In this document: in pieces, positions 1 through 27,010 of the stretch
Position numbering within the stretch: position 1 is the first letter of the stretch
Layout of the letters: the number at the start of each line of letters is the position of its first letter
DNA from: Phoronis australis
Lineage: Eukaryota > Phoronida > Phoronidae
DNA length: 64,000 nt
Direction of reading: 5' to 3'
Assembly: GCA_002633005.1 (NCBI GenBank)
Contig: NMRA01000118.1
Location: 801,678-865,677 of the forward strand
Notes under the pieces: generated by a model
Told to the model about the DNA's origin: nothing
What the model saw: only the letters and a program-made list of their open reading frames with translations
Database searches by the model: none
Program-made: the position numbers and the translations under genes

Positions 1-287
1 CAGACGCACATCTCGATTTTGGTAATTCTGTGCAGATGTGTGTAGGTGTAGGATGCTTCAAATGAATTTCGCACTGCAAACAAGTGTATGAACATTTCCA
101 ATTACAGTATTCTTACTGTTTCTGCATGGCACTGTCTAATCTAAAGCGTTTTAAAATAGAATGCACAGTCATCACAGTAGAAAACGAAATCAAAGGGTCA
201 ACTGATTAGACTATGCAGGGATTAATCTGACGATTCATCAAGGAGATTACGTTTTCTTTTACTAGCTCCGACCTGTTGTAATCGTAG

Positions 288-3200
288 CATAAAGGACGCG
301 TTTATCAACACGGAAAATATGCTTACAGGCAATAACGCATTTGGTCCGGTCGACTTCAGTGGAACATTGTTCGTGGACTCTGATATTGGGGAAGACTACC
401 TTGGATTGGTGTTTGGGTATCAAAGCAACAGGAAGTTTTATGTTGCAATGTGGCGTCGTGGTAACCGCAACTACGGGAATAACAAAGCTGGTATTAAAGG
501 TCTGCAGTTAAAGGTACTACGTGCAATTGTATTCACGTGATCGGCATCTGCTGCAGTCTGTGCTTGTTTATTTGCATAAAACAGCGGCGAACAGGTTTTA
601 TAAGAAACAAAACCACCGTTTGATGAGTTTTCATTGAATGACCTGAAATGGCCTAATTAGTGCATGTTTTGCTTTCGACTTGCGTAAATGGATAAACAAT
701 ACTACAATGTGTCATTTTCTACTATTGATTTAAAACAATGTGGTATTTCTTAACAAGCTTCGCGGATTATTTTCACTGAAACAATTTAGTGGTTGTAATA
801 TTTAAAATCATGGATTAAACATATACCTTGCAGCAGTCTAGGTAACTTGAAAAGCAATATCCTACGAACCCAATTTCGACAACAGGTAATTTAACGGCAT
901 ACTCATTATGATAAGAATCAATACCTGAATCAATTTACAGTTGGTAAACTCGAACACTGGCCCTGGCTCCTCGTTGGCCGAAGCTCTCTGGCACACTGAC
1001 GACACCATCAGCCAGGTGTCGCTGCTGTGGCACGATCCCTTGATGCAGGGATGGCAGTACCGCACACCGTACCGGCTTCGTGTCACGCACAGGCCTTCGG
1101 TTGGTCTCATCAGGTTGGTACATGTGAGAAAAATTTGAGTGCCAGTGCATGCTGCTGTGACAGATTGGCAGGATGTTTACAGGTTATTCTGTTTTCTGTC
1201 CGAGATTCTCTACGTCTGAAATCCCTCTCCAATTGCTCTGAAGACCCAATGCCCGGAGACATTCCTTGCGTAAATTTAATCACTATTACAAATTGGATGC
1301 AATAAAACTGTTCCAAACAGATATGGCGAGCATAATCAAGCTTTTTTCAATTATACAGGCTCGAGGTGGTTCAAGGAGACGGGACTCTGTTAACAAACTC
1401 GGGTGATGTGTATGACAATTCAATCGGCGGTGGCCGTCTGGGAGTGTTTGAGTTTGGACAGAGAGGGGTCACGTGGTCAAATCTGGAATATTCCGTGACT
1501 GACCGTGTGAACGATGCACTACAGTTTGATGGATCAGACGATTACGTGGAACTGCCGCACATAGTCACCATGCAGCTGGAAGACGGGTGGGTTTAACATT
1601 TTCCGTATTGCAGCTTCACAGTAGGTGATACGTTCAATTCTGCGATGTAACTTTCAGAATCCTGAACAATTTAATGCTTATGTCACAAGAATCATTTTGA
1701 ATTTCTGATAACTGCAAAACACAGACCATGCTTTAGTTTACTGGTCATCAAATGCGAACTCGAAATAAGCTGTCATCTATCTAAACCACAATGTATATGT
1801 ACTTCAGCGTAAAATGAAAACACATACCTTGAAATCTCACAGAAGTAGAACGGGATATGTCAATAATATTTTCGAGTTCCATTTTGAACAGAAATATTAG
1901 ACTTTGGGATAATTGGTTTTCTTGACTGTAGGCCTACCCCTGGTCTGAGTATGGCTTCTGAGTGGGTTGAATACTTACCTTCTGTTGTTCCAAACACAAA
2001 CGTGCCTCCTCACGAATTGAACACACGTAGAGCTAATGGCGTGTTGGCGTCTTACAGCTTCACTATGGAAGCCTGGGTGTCACTTCTGCCGTCCTTCCCC
2101 ATGAACAAAATGCCCATTATATGCACGCTAGATGGCGCATTGTGCATGTACATAGAAGGACGTAAACTGAAGGCTACGATAGGCAACGTGACCGTGTCAG
2201 GGTCGAATGAACTCCCGGAACTGTTCTGGAGTCATCTTACTGTGAGATATGGTGCGAAAGGTGGGTGGTGACATTTCACTAACTTTACAAGCGTGATTAT
2301 TGTGTCTTTTAAAAACGGGTCTGCTTTGATAATGAGGCAGTTGTTATTTTAACGTCATTCAGTGTAATGTGATCTTTTACATTTGAATTTACATTTCAGC
2401 TCAGTCTCTCGCTGTGTTTGTGAATGGCACAAATGAAGGGAGCACTGTGACATCCTCAACTGTCATTTGGGTAAGTTGCATCTTGATTAACCATACGAAG
2501 TAAACAACGCGTTGCAGATGAATCGAAAGGTGTCTGTTAAAAAAGAGTGTTTGAATTTCGAAATTGATGTTCAATATCCCGGTTTGATAAGAATCGTAAT
2601 CTGTTAAATGAAACGTGTCTGAAGCTTACTTAGAATAAAAGCATGGCAGTTTTGAGACATCCAGTTGAGGTGTCAAAATATAGAAAAAGCTCAAGTCAAA
2701 TACTGAAATTTGTTTATTCGAGTTAGCTACGTTGCTTCTGTTTCTCACGGACATCAGCTTGGCTAGTAATGTTACTACATGTATATAATCCCGAAGAAAG
2801 CCCATTATGTTGTGAAACGGGAAGATCTCAAGGTCATGGGTTGATTATTTAGTGAAAACTTGTTTTTGGTCAATATAACCTATACATGCCTTAAAAAAGT
2901 TAATAGTCTCGTCTGAAAAAAAACATAAATATGCTGAAAACCAAACACGTACATTATAACTACCTTATTTTGACTCACTTTACATTGCTCCAGGGCAGGG
3001 ATACCTCCACAAACGTCACTCGGCTCTACATGGGAAGAGATGAGAATAGTTTCTTTGCTGGATTGATAGATGAAGTAAGTAAAGGTAGACTCAAAGGGCG
3101 CAAAATAAGAATTGGAAATGCCTGTTTTGTAAATTTTTTTTAGTTACTTAAGAATCATTTATCTGACAAAGGTTTTCGAATTTCGAAAATTCAAGGCCTT

Positions 3201-3671
3201 TTGGAACCCAATATGGGTTGCTTTAGAAAAATGAATGGATGTGACACGTACATCTAAGGCGACAAGACAGTGGGTCTTTGGCTCTCCACCAATCTCCAAG
3301 TCTGAAAGTGAGCTGGTAACTGAAATATTACAAAACTGCTCATAATCTTAAAGCGGTATCGCATTTCCATTGTTATCCAGGTGCGAGTGTACGGTATTTG
3401 GATACCAGACAGCGAAATACAAGACCACATGCATGAGGTTGGACTCCAACGTCAAGTTCACATGGGCTACATACACGCGCACTATGACATGAATGAAAAC
3501 ACCGGAAACACAAAGTTAAGGGACAGTGGCGAAATGGGTAACGATGGCGTCATCCACGGAAATCCCTTGTTTGTCGAGAGTTTGTCCGAGATAGGAAGGT
3601 TTCAGCTGACGTATCCAAACAATAGGAGAAGGCGGCGGAGAGGTGTATTCACTGTTCACGAAGAACTTTAA
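288..3671 (+). CDS. Thrombospondin C-terminal / laminin-G domain protein (5' partial)
   Basis: Seven coding exons can be joined in phase with GT-AG borders: 288-513, 941-1113, 1359-1586, 1932-2260, 2400-2470, 2994-3074 and 3381-3671 (stop TAA). Exons 1-3 encode a thrombospondin C-terminal lectin-like domain, shown by FGYQSNRKFYVAMW, ALWHTDD, LWHDP, THRPSVGLIR and GGRLGVFEFGQ, all at family-typical spacing. It runs straight into a LamG/concanavalin-like domain: FDGSDDYVEL at the end of exon 3, FTMEAWVS in exon 4 and AGLIDEVRVYG across exons 6-7. A second LamG-like start (HYDMNENTGN) follows but ends early in a run of six arginines before the stop. The upstream EGF and calcium-binding type 3 repeats expected of a thrombospondin would lie before position 1. 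The product should be an extracellular matrix or adhesion protein. No poly(A) signal is certain; ATTAAA near 3785 is a candidate. Confidence 0.85.
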
Positions 3672-5913
3672 TTGGGAATGTATTAGGAAATACATGATGT
3701 GTCTTTTATGCTGTAGGTTATCCATTTTCACGTACCTGGGCTGTGTTTCTCAGACACAAGATTCCGAAATCTTCGCGACCATGTATTAAAATTGAAGCAC
3801 GTGATCACACTAACTAGCTTAGGTCGACGCTAGGAACCAAAATGGTTTCTAGGTCGACCAAACGCTGCCCTGTTATGCGCGCAGTTATTTGGCAACAATT
3901 GAAATTAATATTTCTTGATTTTGAAATAATCCAATGCATTTCTTTTGCTTAGGTGATATAGTGGGTTCTTGTCTCGAAAATCGCCTTGAAACCAGGTTCA
4001 CTGTCAGAAACAGGTCGGACAGTGATGAGTAATAAAGATAATTTACATGTACATATTTCCGGGGCACTACAAAAGCGGCACGACAGGAACTTTTGGACCC
4101 ACTGTATCTGCAACTGGATGTCAATACAGTTTGCCGTGCGACATTTATGCCATTGCGGTTTTGGTATTTGTACAGTAAGATGGCTATTATTGCTGAGGAC
4201 TCTCTGGATTCGTAACATGAAGGCCGCATCTCTATAAACATGTAACAAATCAAGCAAAACACCACTTACTAGGTTTTAACTTAAATGCTTTCAATCATTC
4301 TAAAGCAGCACTGAATTTTGTTCTACCGCCACAAACTACACTGCTGGGCCCTGTTTCTAATCTCCGAACTCATACCCAATCTTCGAGAGGTAGGCTTTCT
4401 ACTAAAGAGATTGTGATCTTCGATATCACTAAAATTTTGATGAATGGTTTCAAGCGTGTGTATGCAACCATTGTTCTAAACGAAAAATTATTAGTTGTCT
4501 GGAGACATTAATATAAATCATGATACAAATCCTACGCTAACATTTGGGGCTTTGTTACCCAACGCCTCAGCGAGCATAAGCCAGATGGACTAACCAGTCC
4601 TAATCCATTCACAAATTAATGCTCGTGGCTTAGCCGTGATGCTGAAGAAAATCTATTCACAAATGTCTCTTATAATGCCTCGATTTTAAAAATTCAAAGA
4701 ATGTTTTAACATTCTTTGAAAGTAAATTTAAAAATTTACTTTCAATTTCAAAAACAGTCATGTTGGTCGTTTGCCTTACTTATTGTTCGTTTTTTACTCT
4801 GAAACTTGTACGCTAAACAGACGTGTTGGTTTAAGACCGCAATTATCTCACCCAGCACGTTACGCCAAACAAGTGACTAGTGAGTAGCTTCCTTCAATCC
4901 GTGACGGCGCCATCAAACTTCGCTGGAAACTCTGGAGTAAACGGTGCACGCTCTCTTGTCCATTTGCGTGCAAATCTTATTAGCGTAATATTTGCCTAAT
5001 GGAATGCAAAAGCGCTTTCTCTCAGAAAATTTGTGTGAAGTAGCATTCGCCGCAAATTCTCGTAAGCTCCAAGAAGGTCAGATGAGAAGGTACAGTAGTT
5101 ACGCCATTCTCAAGTTCAAGTGCCAATTTTTCTGCTCCGGTGATCTCAATGTCCTGCTTCCGCATTGTCCATTGTCTGTTTTCGTGAGGAGTATGTACAA
5201 ATTCAGTGTTTCCCTGAGAAATTAGTAACGGGATTGTTAATTTCATGCCTGTATGTAATTACTTTTCAATGACGCTTTTCTCACTTTGCTGGTTATCTGT
5301 TTCAGCGTCTAAAGGGTTGTAAACTGTATTTTTAAAAACTGTTTTTGAGGCGTCTCATTGTACAAATGTCAACCACAGATAGAAGAACGGGCACTGAACG
5401 TTCACAAAGTGTACTTGTATGTGTATGGTATTACTTAAATGTTGTTGTAAATGAAATTAATTTGTTTACTTGTGTGTCATTCGTACAACAGTATTCGCCT
5501 GCGATTGTTGCCAGTATCAGAAATTAATATAGTGAATGGTACATTCGAAAATGAAATTGATTGTATCAATGATTTAACAATGCTGTGTAATCTATATCAA
5601 AGACTAAAGAAAGACGCAAATCTATTGTCCATGTATATAAGTTGTGCTCAAATGTACATACTTGCTGATATTTTATTATTTGTAATGTGGGACAGTGACC
5701 TTGTTACAAGAAGCTTGGAGATAAGGAATATTCGCGGTATTATTTTTGCGCTAATCATTATCCACTGTCACTGGGTGGATACACCTATGGTTCGGTGTAG
5801 GCGGTGTTTCACCAGAGCCCTCTACTCGCACTGAATGTTTTACCATGTTCGCTGATGTAGCAGATTCAATGTAGAGTTTCCAGACATGTTCCACATTTGA
5901 TGGTTGATAAGTG
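3672..5913. other. Intergenic stretch without recognised genes
   Basis: Only short open frames with no recognisable motif occur here. The beginning probably holds the 3' UTR of the thrombospondin/LamG gene. Two segments (about 3740-3850 and 4340-4440) begin with a similar GGGC-TGTTTCT motif and may be decayed repeats, but no inverted partners were found. Confidence 0.5.
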
Positions 5914-5917
5914 TTAA

Positions 5918-6459
5918 AGAGGCATGGAACGCGAAAACTCGTCAAAAATATCTTTTAAATTTTTGACGAAAGTATCTTCTCGCAACCACTAGTACAGAGT
6001 AATTCACTTTCCCCTGTTAGGAAATTTCCAGAAAAATCACAAAATTCACGATTTTTAAAATACGCGCGGAGGAAAAACTGTGGTTACCACAATGTCTCTA
6101 ATCTCCCTCCCACTTATGATAAATGCACGCATGCTCTTACGGTAAGTTGCTTGAAGTCGCTTGAGGTCAAAGGTCACATTTCCAGATGAGGGAAATGTGC
6201 TTAGTTTATGTCTTGCCATACCAAATAAGGAGACGGGCTTTGCCTTGCGTGAGAAAAATCGGCGGAGTGGCGAGCAATTAGTTGACAGGTCCTTTTTCGA
6301 AATTAGAAACTAAAAGTAAATGACTTGATATGAACAGAAATTACAAATCTTTACGAACAAACACTAAAAATACCTAGGGAGCAGGCTGAATTGTGTTTCA
6401 GTGGCTGAGAATCACTTTCAGTATTGCTATTTAATCTGTTTATAGCGTTCCAGGCCTCT
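5918..6459. mobile_element. MITE with TTAA target duplication (542 bp)
   Basis: The ends are near-perfect inverted repeats: AGAGGCATGGAACGCG at 5918 and, read on the minus strand, AGAGGCCTGGAACGC ending at 6459. Both ends are directly flanked by TTAA (5914-5917 and 6460-6463). There is no transposase frame inside, so it is non-autonomous. TTAA duplication is known from piggyBac and Kolobok transposons; the AGAGG end is unlike the CCC/CCY start usual for piggyBac, so a Kolobok-type source is the better guess. Confidence 0.75.
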
Positions 6460-6463
6460 TTAA

Positions 6464-9360
6464 CGAGTACGGGGTTTTGAAGATTTGTGATTAGTGTAAT
6501 CGGGTACTAATGTATAGTCCGGATACATATAGTCGTCAGGCTCCAAAGGTCGTCCGCCATCTTCTTTCGCGTGCAGCACAGCCACGCGGGACTTAGCGTT
6601 CCAATTTGGAGTGCTCGTCTGCACGTTAGGTACTAACCTCTCGGGAGAAATGCGCATAGAAGAACTGAGACTAAAATTAATGCATTTACGGGACCACTTA
6701 AAAACTTGTAGATTTTACTAATGCACTTTTTTGTTCATTTTCAGAAGATATATTCGAAATTAAATTTTCTTCAGACGGAACAAAAAACAACTCAGAGATT
6801 GTTTATGCAATGTATCTATTTGTCCCAGGCACTAACCGACACCCGTTAGGTCAAAGGAAAAACGCAGCAGACAAATGGAACACGCTGGGTGCTTAACAGT
6901 TACGGCCCACGCCTTGGTCATCAAAATATTGTCCACTTGTTTTTTATTGCAAAACAAACTACTGAGCTCAACATTTATGTTGAAATTTTTGGTTAAAGCA
7001 TTTTGAATTATATTTGAAGAAAATTAAAATACTTGAATTGATAGGGAATGGCCACCAATAAAGTAAAACATTGACTTTATTTCACTATATTGCATTGTTA
7101 CATACAACACAGCATGACATATTCAAAAATAAAAGAAGAGATTGAGCAATAAAATGCAACTACAACTTGGGTATTTACTTATTTATTTATGATTGCAGAA
7201 GGCTGTTAAAGGCGAGAAAAAATCAAACCATACAATATTGGGTAATTTATTAGAACAATTGTATCAAGGTTCAATGATCAACTTGCACCGACAAAGTCTC
7301 AAAGGGTTACAGTTCTGTTTTGGCTGACACGGTGTTAACAGAGAATGAAGAAAAACTGAAAAGAAAAAGTAAGACAGAAGAGATAAGTGGTGTTAAGAAC
7401 AACAAGAGCAAAAAGTCGAATAAAGAGGACACAAATAGAAAATAAGTAAGGTCTATCTGGAATAAAGCAATTGCGATTTATTTTCGAGAACAGAAATTCT
7501 AAATCAATTTTAATCGATTTAAAAATCAATATCATACTAGTAAACCAGTTTGTGGTTGAAATAGAATTGCTGTAAACCACTTTCTACTATTTTCTTGGCC
7601 TTTTTCTGTGTGGTTTTCTGTTCTTTCAAAAGGCGGCAGCATATGACGACCATAGGAGTCATTATAAAATGGCTGCCGAAAAGCAATGCACAGTTCAAAC
7701 AACTCGGCATAAATAAAGAAAATCTTTTGAATCAACTAATACTATGGATTTGTGAGAGTCAAGTTCTATGCGGAGCATAACTTTGAAGTGGAATAATTGG
7801 ATGAGTATGACAATAAGTCGGTTTTATGCTTAGGCGGACGACCATTGGGTTCCCGAGTATACATGTATCTTCACCACACATCCGGAAATCATAGTTGTTC
7901 TGTGGTATTAACATTAAGGAGATATCTACATGTAATAAATAAACAATTGTTTGCAATGTATTGTCGAAGACAAAATAAGTAATCCACATAACATGAAATT
8001 GCCGTTTAAATTGAATACCAGCTTGGGTTAACTCCTTATCCAGCGAGTCCACGCATTTCCACATACATGTATGTTGTGTCTAATCGGGTCTAAGATATGT
8101 GAGCGCGGACAACTTTCATTATCAGAAAAGCAACCATAATAAATTTATTTTGACGTGCTAAAACCCAATTACAGTTAACCGACTTTTACTATTTGAACGC
8201 CAATTTCGGTCAATTTGTTGTGCTGTACAAATCCAAGGAATTGTTATTCTTGAAAATAGGTATTTTTTTCAGAGAGCAATCATATACTTTGATAGGCAGA
8301 TTGTGTATTACAGTACATATGATGATCCTGCTTGCAAGGCTTGATCAACTTCGTGCTTTGAAACACAGCATGAAAATTTATTGCTGAGCGAAATTAAGTC
8401 CAGACGCCTCCTGCTTAGCGTTGCGCATAATAGTGACCGGGGTATCTGGACGTCGCCTATGGATTAGCATATGTAAAAGTGACTGTAAATGAATAATCCA
8501 TGCAATGACATTAAATCGGCATTAAACCGGAGTGCAGTTCAGTAACACTAGGACCAAAAAACAAAACTTCAAGATATTGTCGTGCACTTTAAATGAGGAC
8601 GTTTGATTTTGGCTAGACTCTTTTAGTCGCGAAGTACATGTATAGCCCTTGCTTTCTTATAAAAAAAGTTTTTATTACACAAAACTCCGGTTTGGTTTCA
8701 ACTCTAGATGACAGCGGTTTTTAAAATTTCACATTTCTTCTAGATAAATGGACCTAACAAAACTTTACACGAGGAATTCAATTTTAGAAGAGAAAGAAAT
8801 GAAAAATCACCAGTTTTAGTCCATGATAAATCAGTTTATTTTAGTCAGTGTTGTATTACCGTGAAGTAATCACTAATCCACTATTCCACATGACAGAACC
8901 TTAGATCAGATTCCCCCCTTGATAAACAGGCCTTTATCGTAAGTTGGTGGTGAAAGTTCATTTTCAAAAGGGGCATTTTCCTTCAAAAGAAGGTCAAATC
9001 ATCAGTACTAAACCTCTCCATGAAAACATTTTAGAATTCGAAGATGTTATTTTGGATTGTGCAAACCACAAGTGTCAGTTTTTGTCTTAATTATACAGTG
9101 AAACTGATTAATGTTGATTCAACGAAATGAGTGTCACTCTATTACATGTACCAAGAACTTGTACCTAGTATATTAATTCAGTCGTGTGTGCAGACCACAG
9201 GTGTTAGCTCTTGTCTTGATAATACAGTGAGGCTGGTTTAATTGTTGAGTTGAATCTCATCTAGTGTTTAAATGTTAGAACGTTACATGTGACGAAAGCT
9301 TTAACAGTAAATCTTATGAAAAATCAGACTCGGAGGATGGGCACGTAACTGGTTGCCGAC
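6464..9360. other. Intergenic stretch without recognised genes
   Basis: AT-rich sequence. A 65-codon open frame on the minus strand at 6460-6657 has a plausible hydrophilic composition but no splice context or known motif. Nothing else could be supported. Confidence 0.45.
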
Positions 9361-9365
9361 CGGAG

Positions 9366-9535
9366 TAGATATTTGCGGTGTTTAGTAATTATTTGTCACA
9401 TACAATGTAATTATTTGCGGTATAAAGTAATTATTTGCGGGGTAAAGTAATTATTTGCGGAGTAAATTAACCTTTTCGGCGGCGTAAAGTAAGAATTTGG
9501 GGCGAAAAGTAATTATTTACGGCATTAAAAGTTAT
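9366..9535 (+). repeat. Degenerate 20-bp minisatellite
   Basis: About seven or eight diverged copies of a 20-bp unit, GTAATTATTTGCGGNGTAAA, lie in tandem. Copies at 9417-9476 are almost identical and those on either side decay. The next 35 bp contain the unit in reverse orientation (GCCGCAAATAATTTA near 9543-9557), so the array ends in a hairpin. Confidence 0.8.
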
Positions 9536-10397
9536 ATCTAACGCCGCAAATAATTTATTTACGAGAATGAACTAACGCACGTAATTTACGTGCGTAACCT
9601 TCACCCATTATTTGGTCAACGATACTGAGGAACACCTGGATCACCACTGCAAGCGACTAGCGGATGTCCTGTTTAACTCGAGGAAAATCAACTTCATCAA
9701 AGTTCTTAATTTTCCTCGAATTAGACAGGGCCCCCACAAACCTTTTGTAAGTGGTGAGCCGTGTACATGGTCTGCACACTTCTCCATGTTACGATGATTT
9801 TCTTTTCCCAACTGCCCTTTTGGTCCTATGCGGACGCATCAATGAATTCACGGTTTCGTGCCTGGTCAAGGCAGACATGTGTTTTATACCCTGCGCGTTT
9901 CTCCTACGGCTTAGGACACTGATTCATCGGAATTGTGTCTTTCTAGTTCATTTTACGATACAAGAGCAAGTCTAACAGTCGCCTAGATATTAATTGTTTC
10001 TTAAAGTCACTAAGCCTATGCTATCCGCTTTTTTCCTGGCGGAATCACGAGTATATTCAACTTTGAACGCATTAGTACCCGGCGCCAGGGCGTGGGTTAA
10101 TGTCAAAGACCAGACATGCTTTCAGTCCTATAACCACCCAGCTAGCTGTAATGAAGAACTTAAAGTTTCTTTTACAGCTTTTAATATGGGGGGCTCGAAT
10201 TTCTGACGGTTTGGACGTTTTGCTGACAAATGAAACCTGGTGGACTAAAACGGCAGGGTATCATGCACCTTCAGAACTGTGAAATGTGCATCTGCGCCTT
10301 TTTTTAGAGGACTTTTGTTTCGTTTTCTTGGGCTTTTTGTTTCTCTAAGACGGTCCTTTTTCAGTGCCCATTTCGCCAAATGGGTGACTTTTTCGAG

Positions 10398-10723
10398 CCG
10401 CCCCGCCCCCGCTATAGTGCACGTACGGTGCGCACATGATTCACTATGCGGCATTCACTAGTAAAAGCTTATACTCATAATACAGCTTTGCACAAAGGCT
10501 GGTATTCTCCTAGTTTCCCGATACAGTGCTACGAGCGCGTGTATGTAGGGGTGTGCAAAATAAACGCGTAAACACAGCCAGTACATGTCGGCGGACGAAC
10601 TTCTAGCGGCACTCGCTGACTGCGATGCGTCTATCAATGCGCATGCTCAAACAGCGGTTAACCGCCTTTTCACTTCCGTATTTACTCAGTAACGAGCACG
10701 ATTGAGTTGTCTTTGCTGTCATT
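10398..10723 (+). promoter_or_regulatory. Candidate promoter and 5' UTR of the IDH gene
   Basis: The 330 bp before the IDH start codon are locally GC-rich. They contain a GC box (GCCGCCCCGCCCCCG, about 10397-10411), an NRF1-like half palindrome (TGCGCATGCTCA near 10639) and an ETS-like CACTTCCG (10671-10678). No TATA box is seen. This composition is common in housekeeping promoters. The assignment is inference from motifs and position. Confidence 0.35.
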
Positions 10724-26295
<15,572 letters not shown>

Positions 26296-27010
26296 CTAAC
26301 TCAGGGCAAATATAGTTCCAAGCTTTAAACATGACCTTAAGGTTTATGCAACCACGGTTGTAAATGTATTGCACCAATTACGCATGCAGTTGTCTCCCAA
26401 CGATTAATTTTCCAAGATTTTTTGTGATCTTTTTATCATGGTAGTGATAGTTGTTTTTGTTGTTAAGTTGAATTATTATTTTTAAATGCTGTTTAATAGA
26501 AAGTGTAGTATCAGGGTACGAACTGTTGTCATTTGTCTTACAATTTTAGGATTTATAGACAAAATAGAACTGGTTTTAGATATTTTAGAATTAAAAGATA
26601 AATGTTCGCAAATTAATGATAATTTGTTCTAGTCAAGTCACCGAAACAAAGTGAATTGTACATCCCTTAGGATTGTTTACAATAACGGTGTGTTTACAGG
26701 GGTGCTTCTCATTTCCACTAGTCAATGACCGTGATATCAGACTTGCTCCTTCCAGTATTCATGTAGTTAGAGAATGGACACATTGAAAGTATTTGATTAA
26801 GTTGTGTTGAAAATGGTAAATTAAATAATTCTATTTTTTCATATATCACTTTGTTTTGTGTCAGATTGGTCTGCAATATAATCTGTGCATATGTTGGTTA
26901 AGAATTACAGATTTTTGTTTTTTGAGAGGTTATAAGATTTATAAGTCTGTGATTGAACGCTGTACTGAAGCTTTAAAGTCATCCAATAAAGTATGTTTGG
27001 ACTGTTATTC
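26296..27010 (+). terminator. IDH 3' UTR with poly(A) signal
   Basis: AT-rich sequence after the IDH stop, ending near the canonical AATAAA at 26985-26990 followed by a GT/T-rich stretch (GTATGTTTGG...TGTTATTCC). This gives a 3' UTR of about 700 nt. Earlier weak signals are possible. Confidence 0.55.

Noticed and set aside
5918-6459. piggyBac origin of the TTAA-flanked MITE
   Set aside because: TTAA fits, but the AGAGG ends do not match the CCC-type ends usual for piggyBac; Kolobok preferred, not proven.
6460-6657. 65-codon minus-strand frame rich in Pro/Asp/Tyr
   Set aside because: Could be a lone exon, but its end coincides with the MITE border and no partner exons were found.
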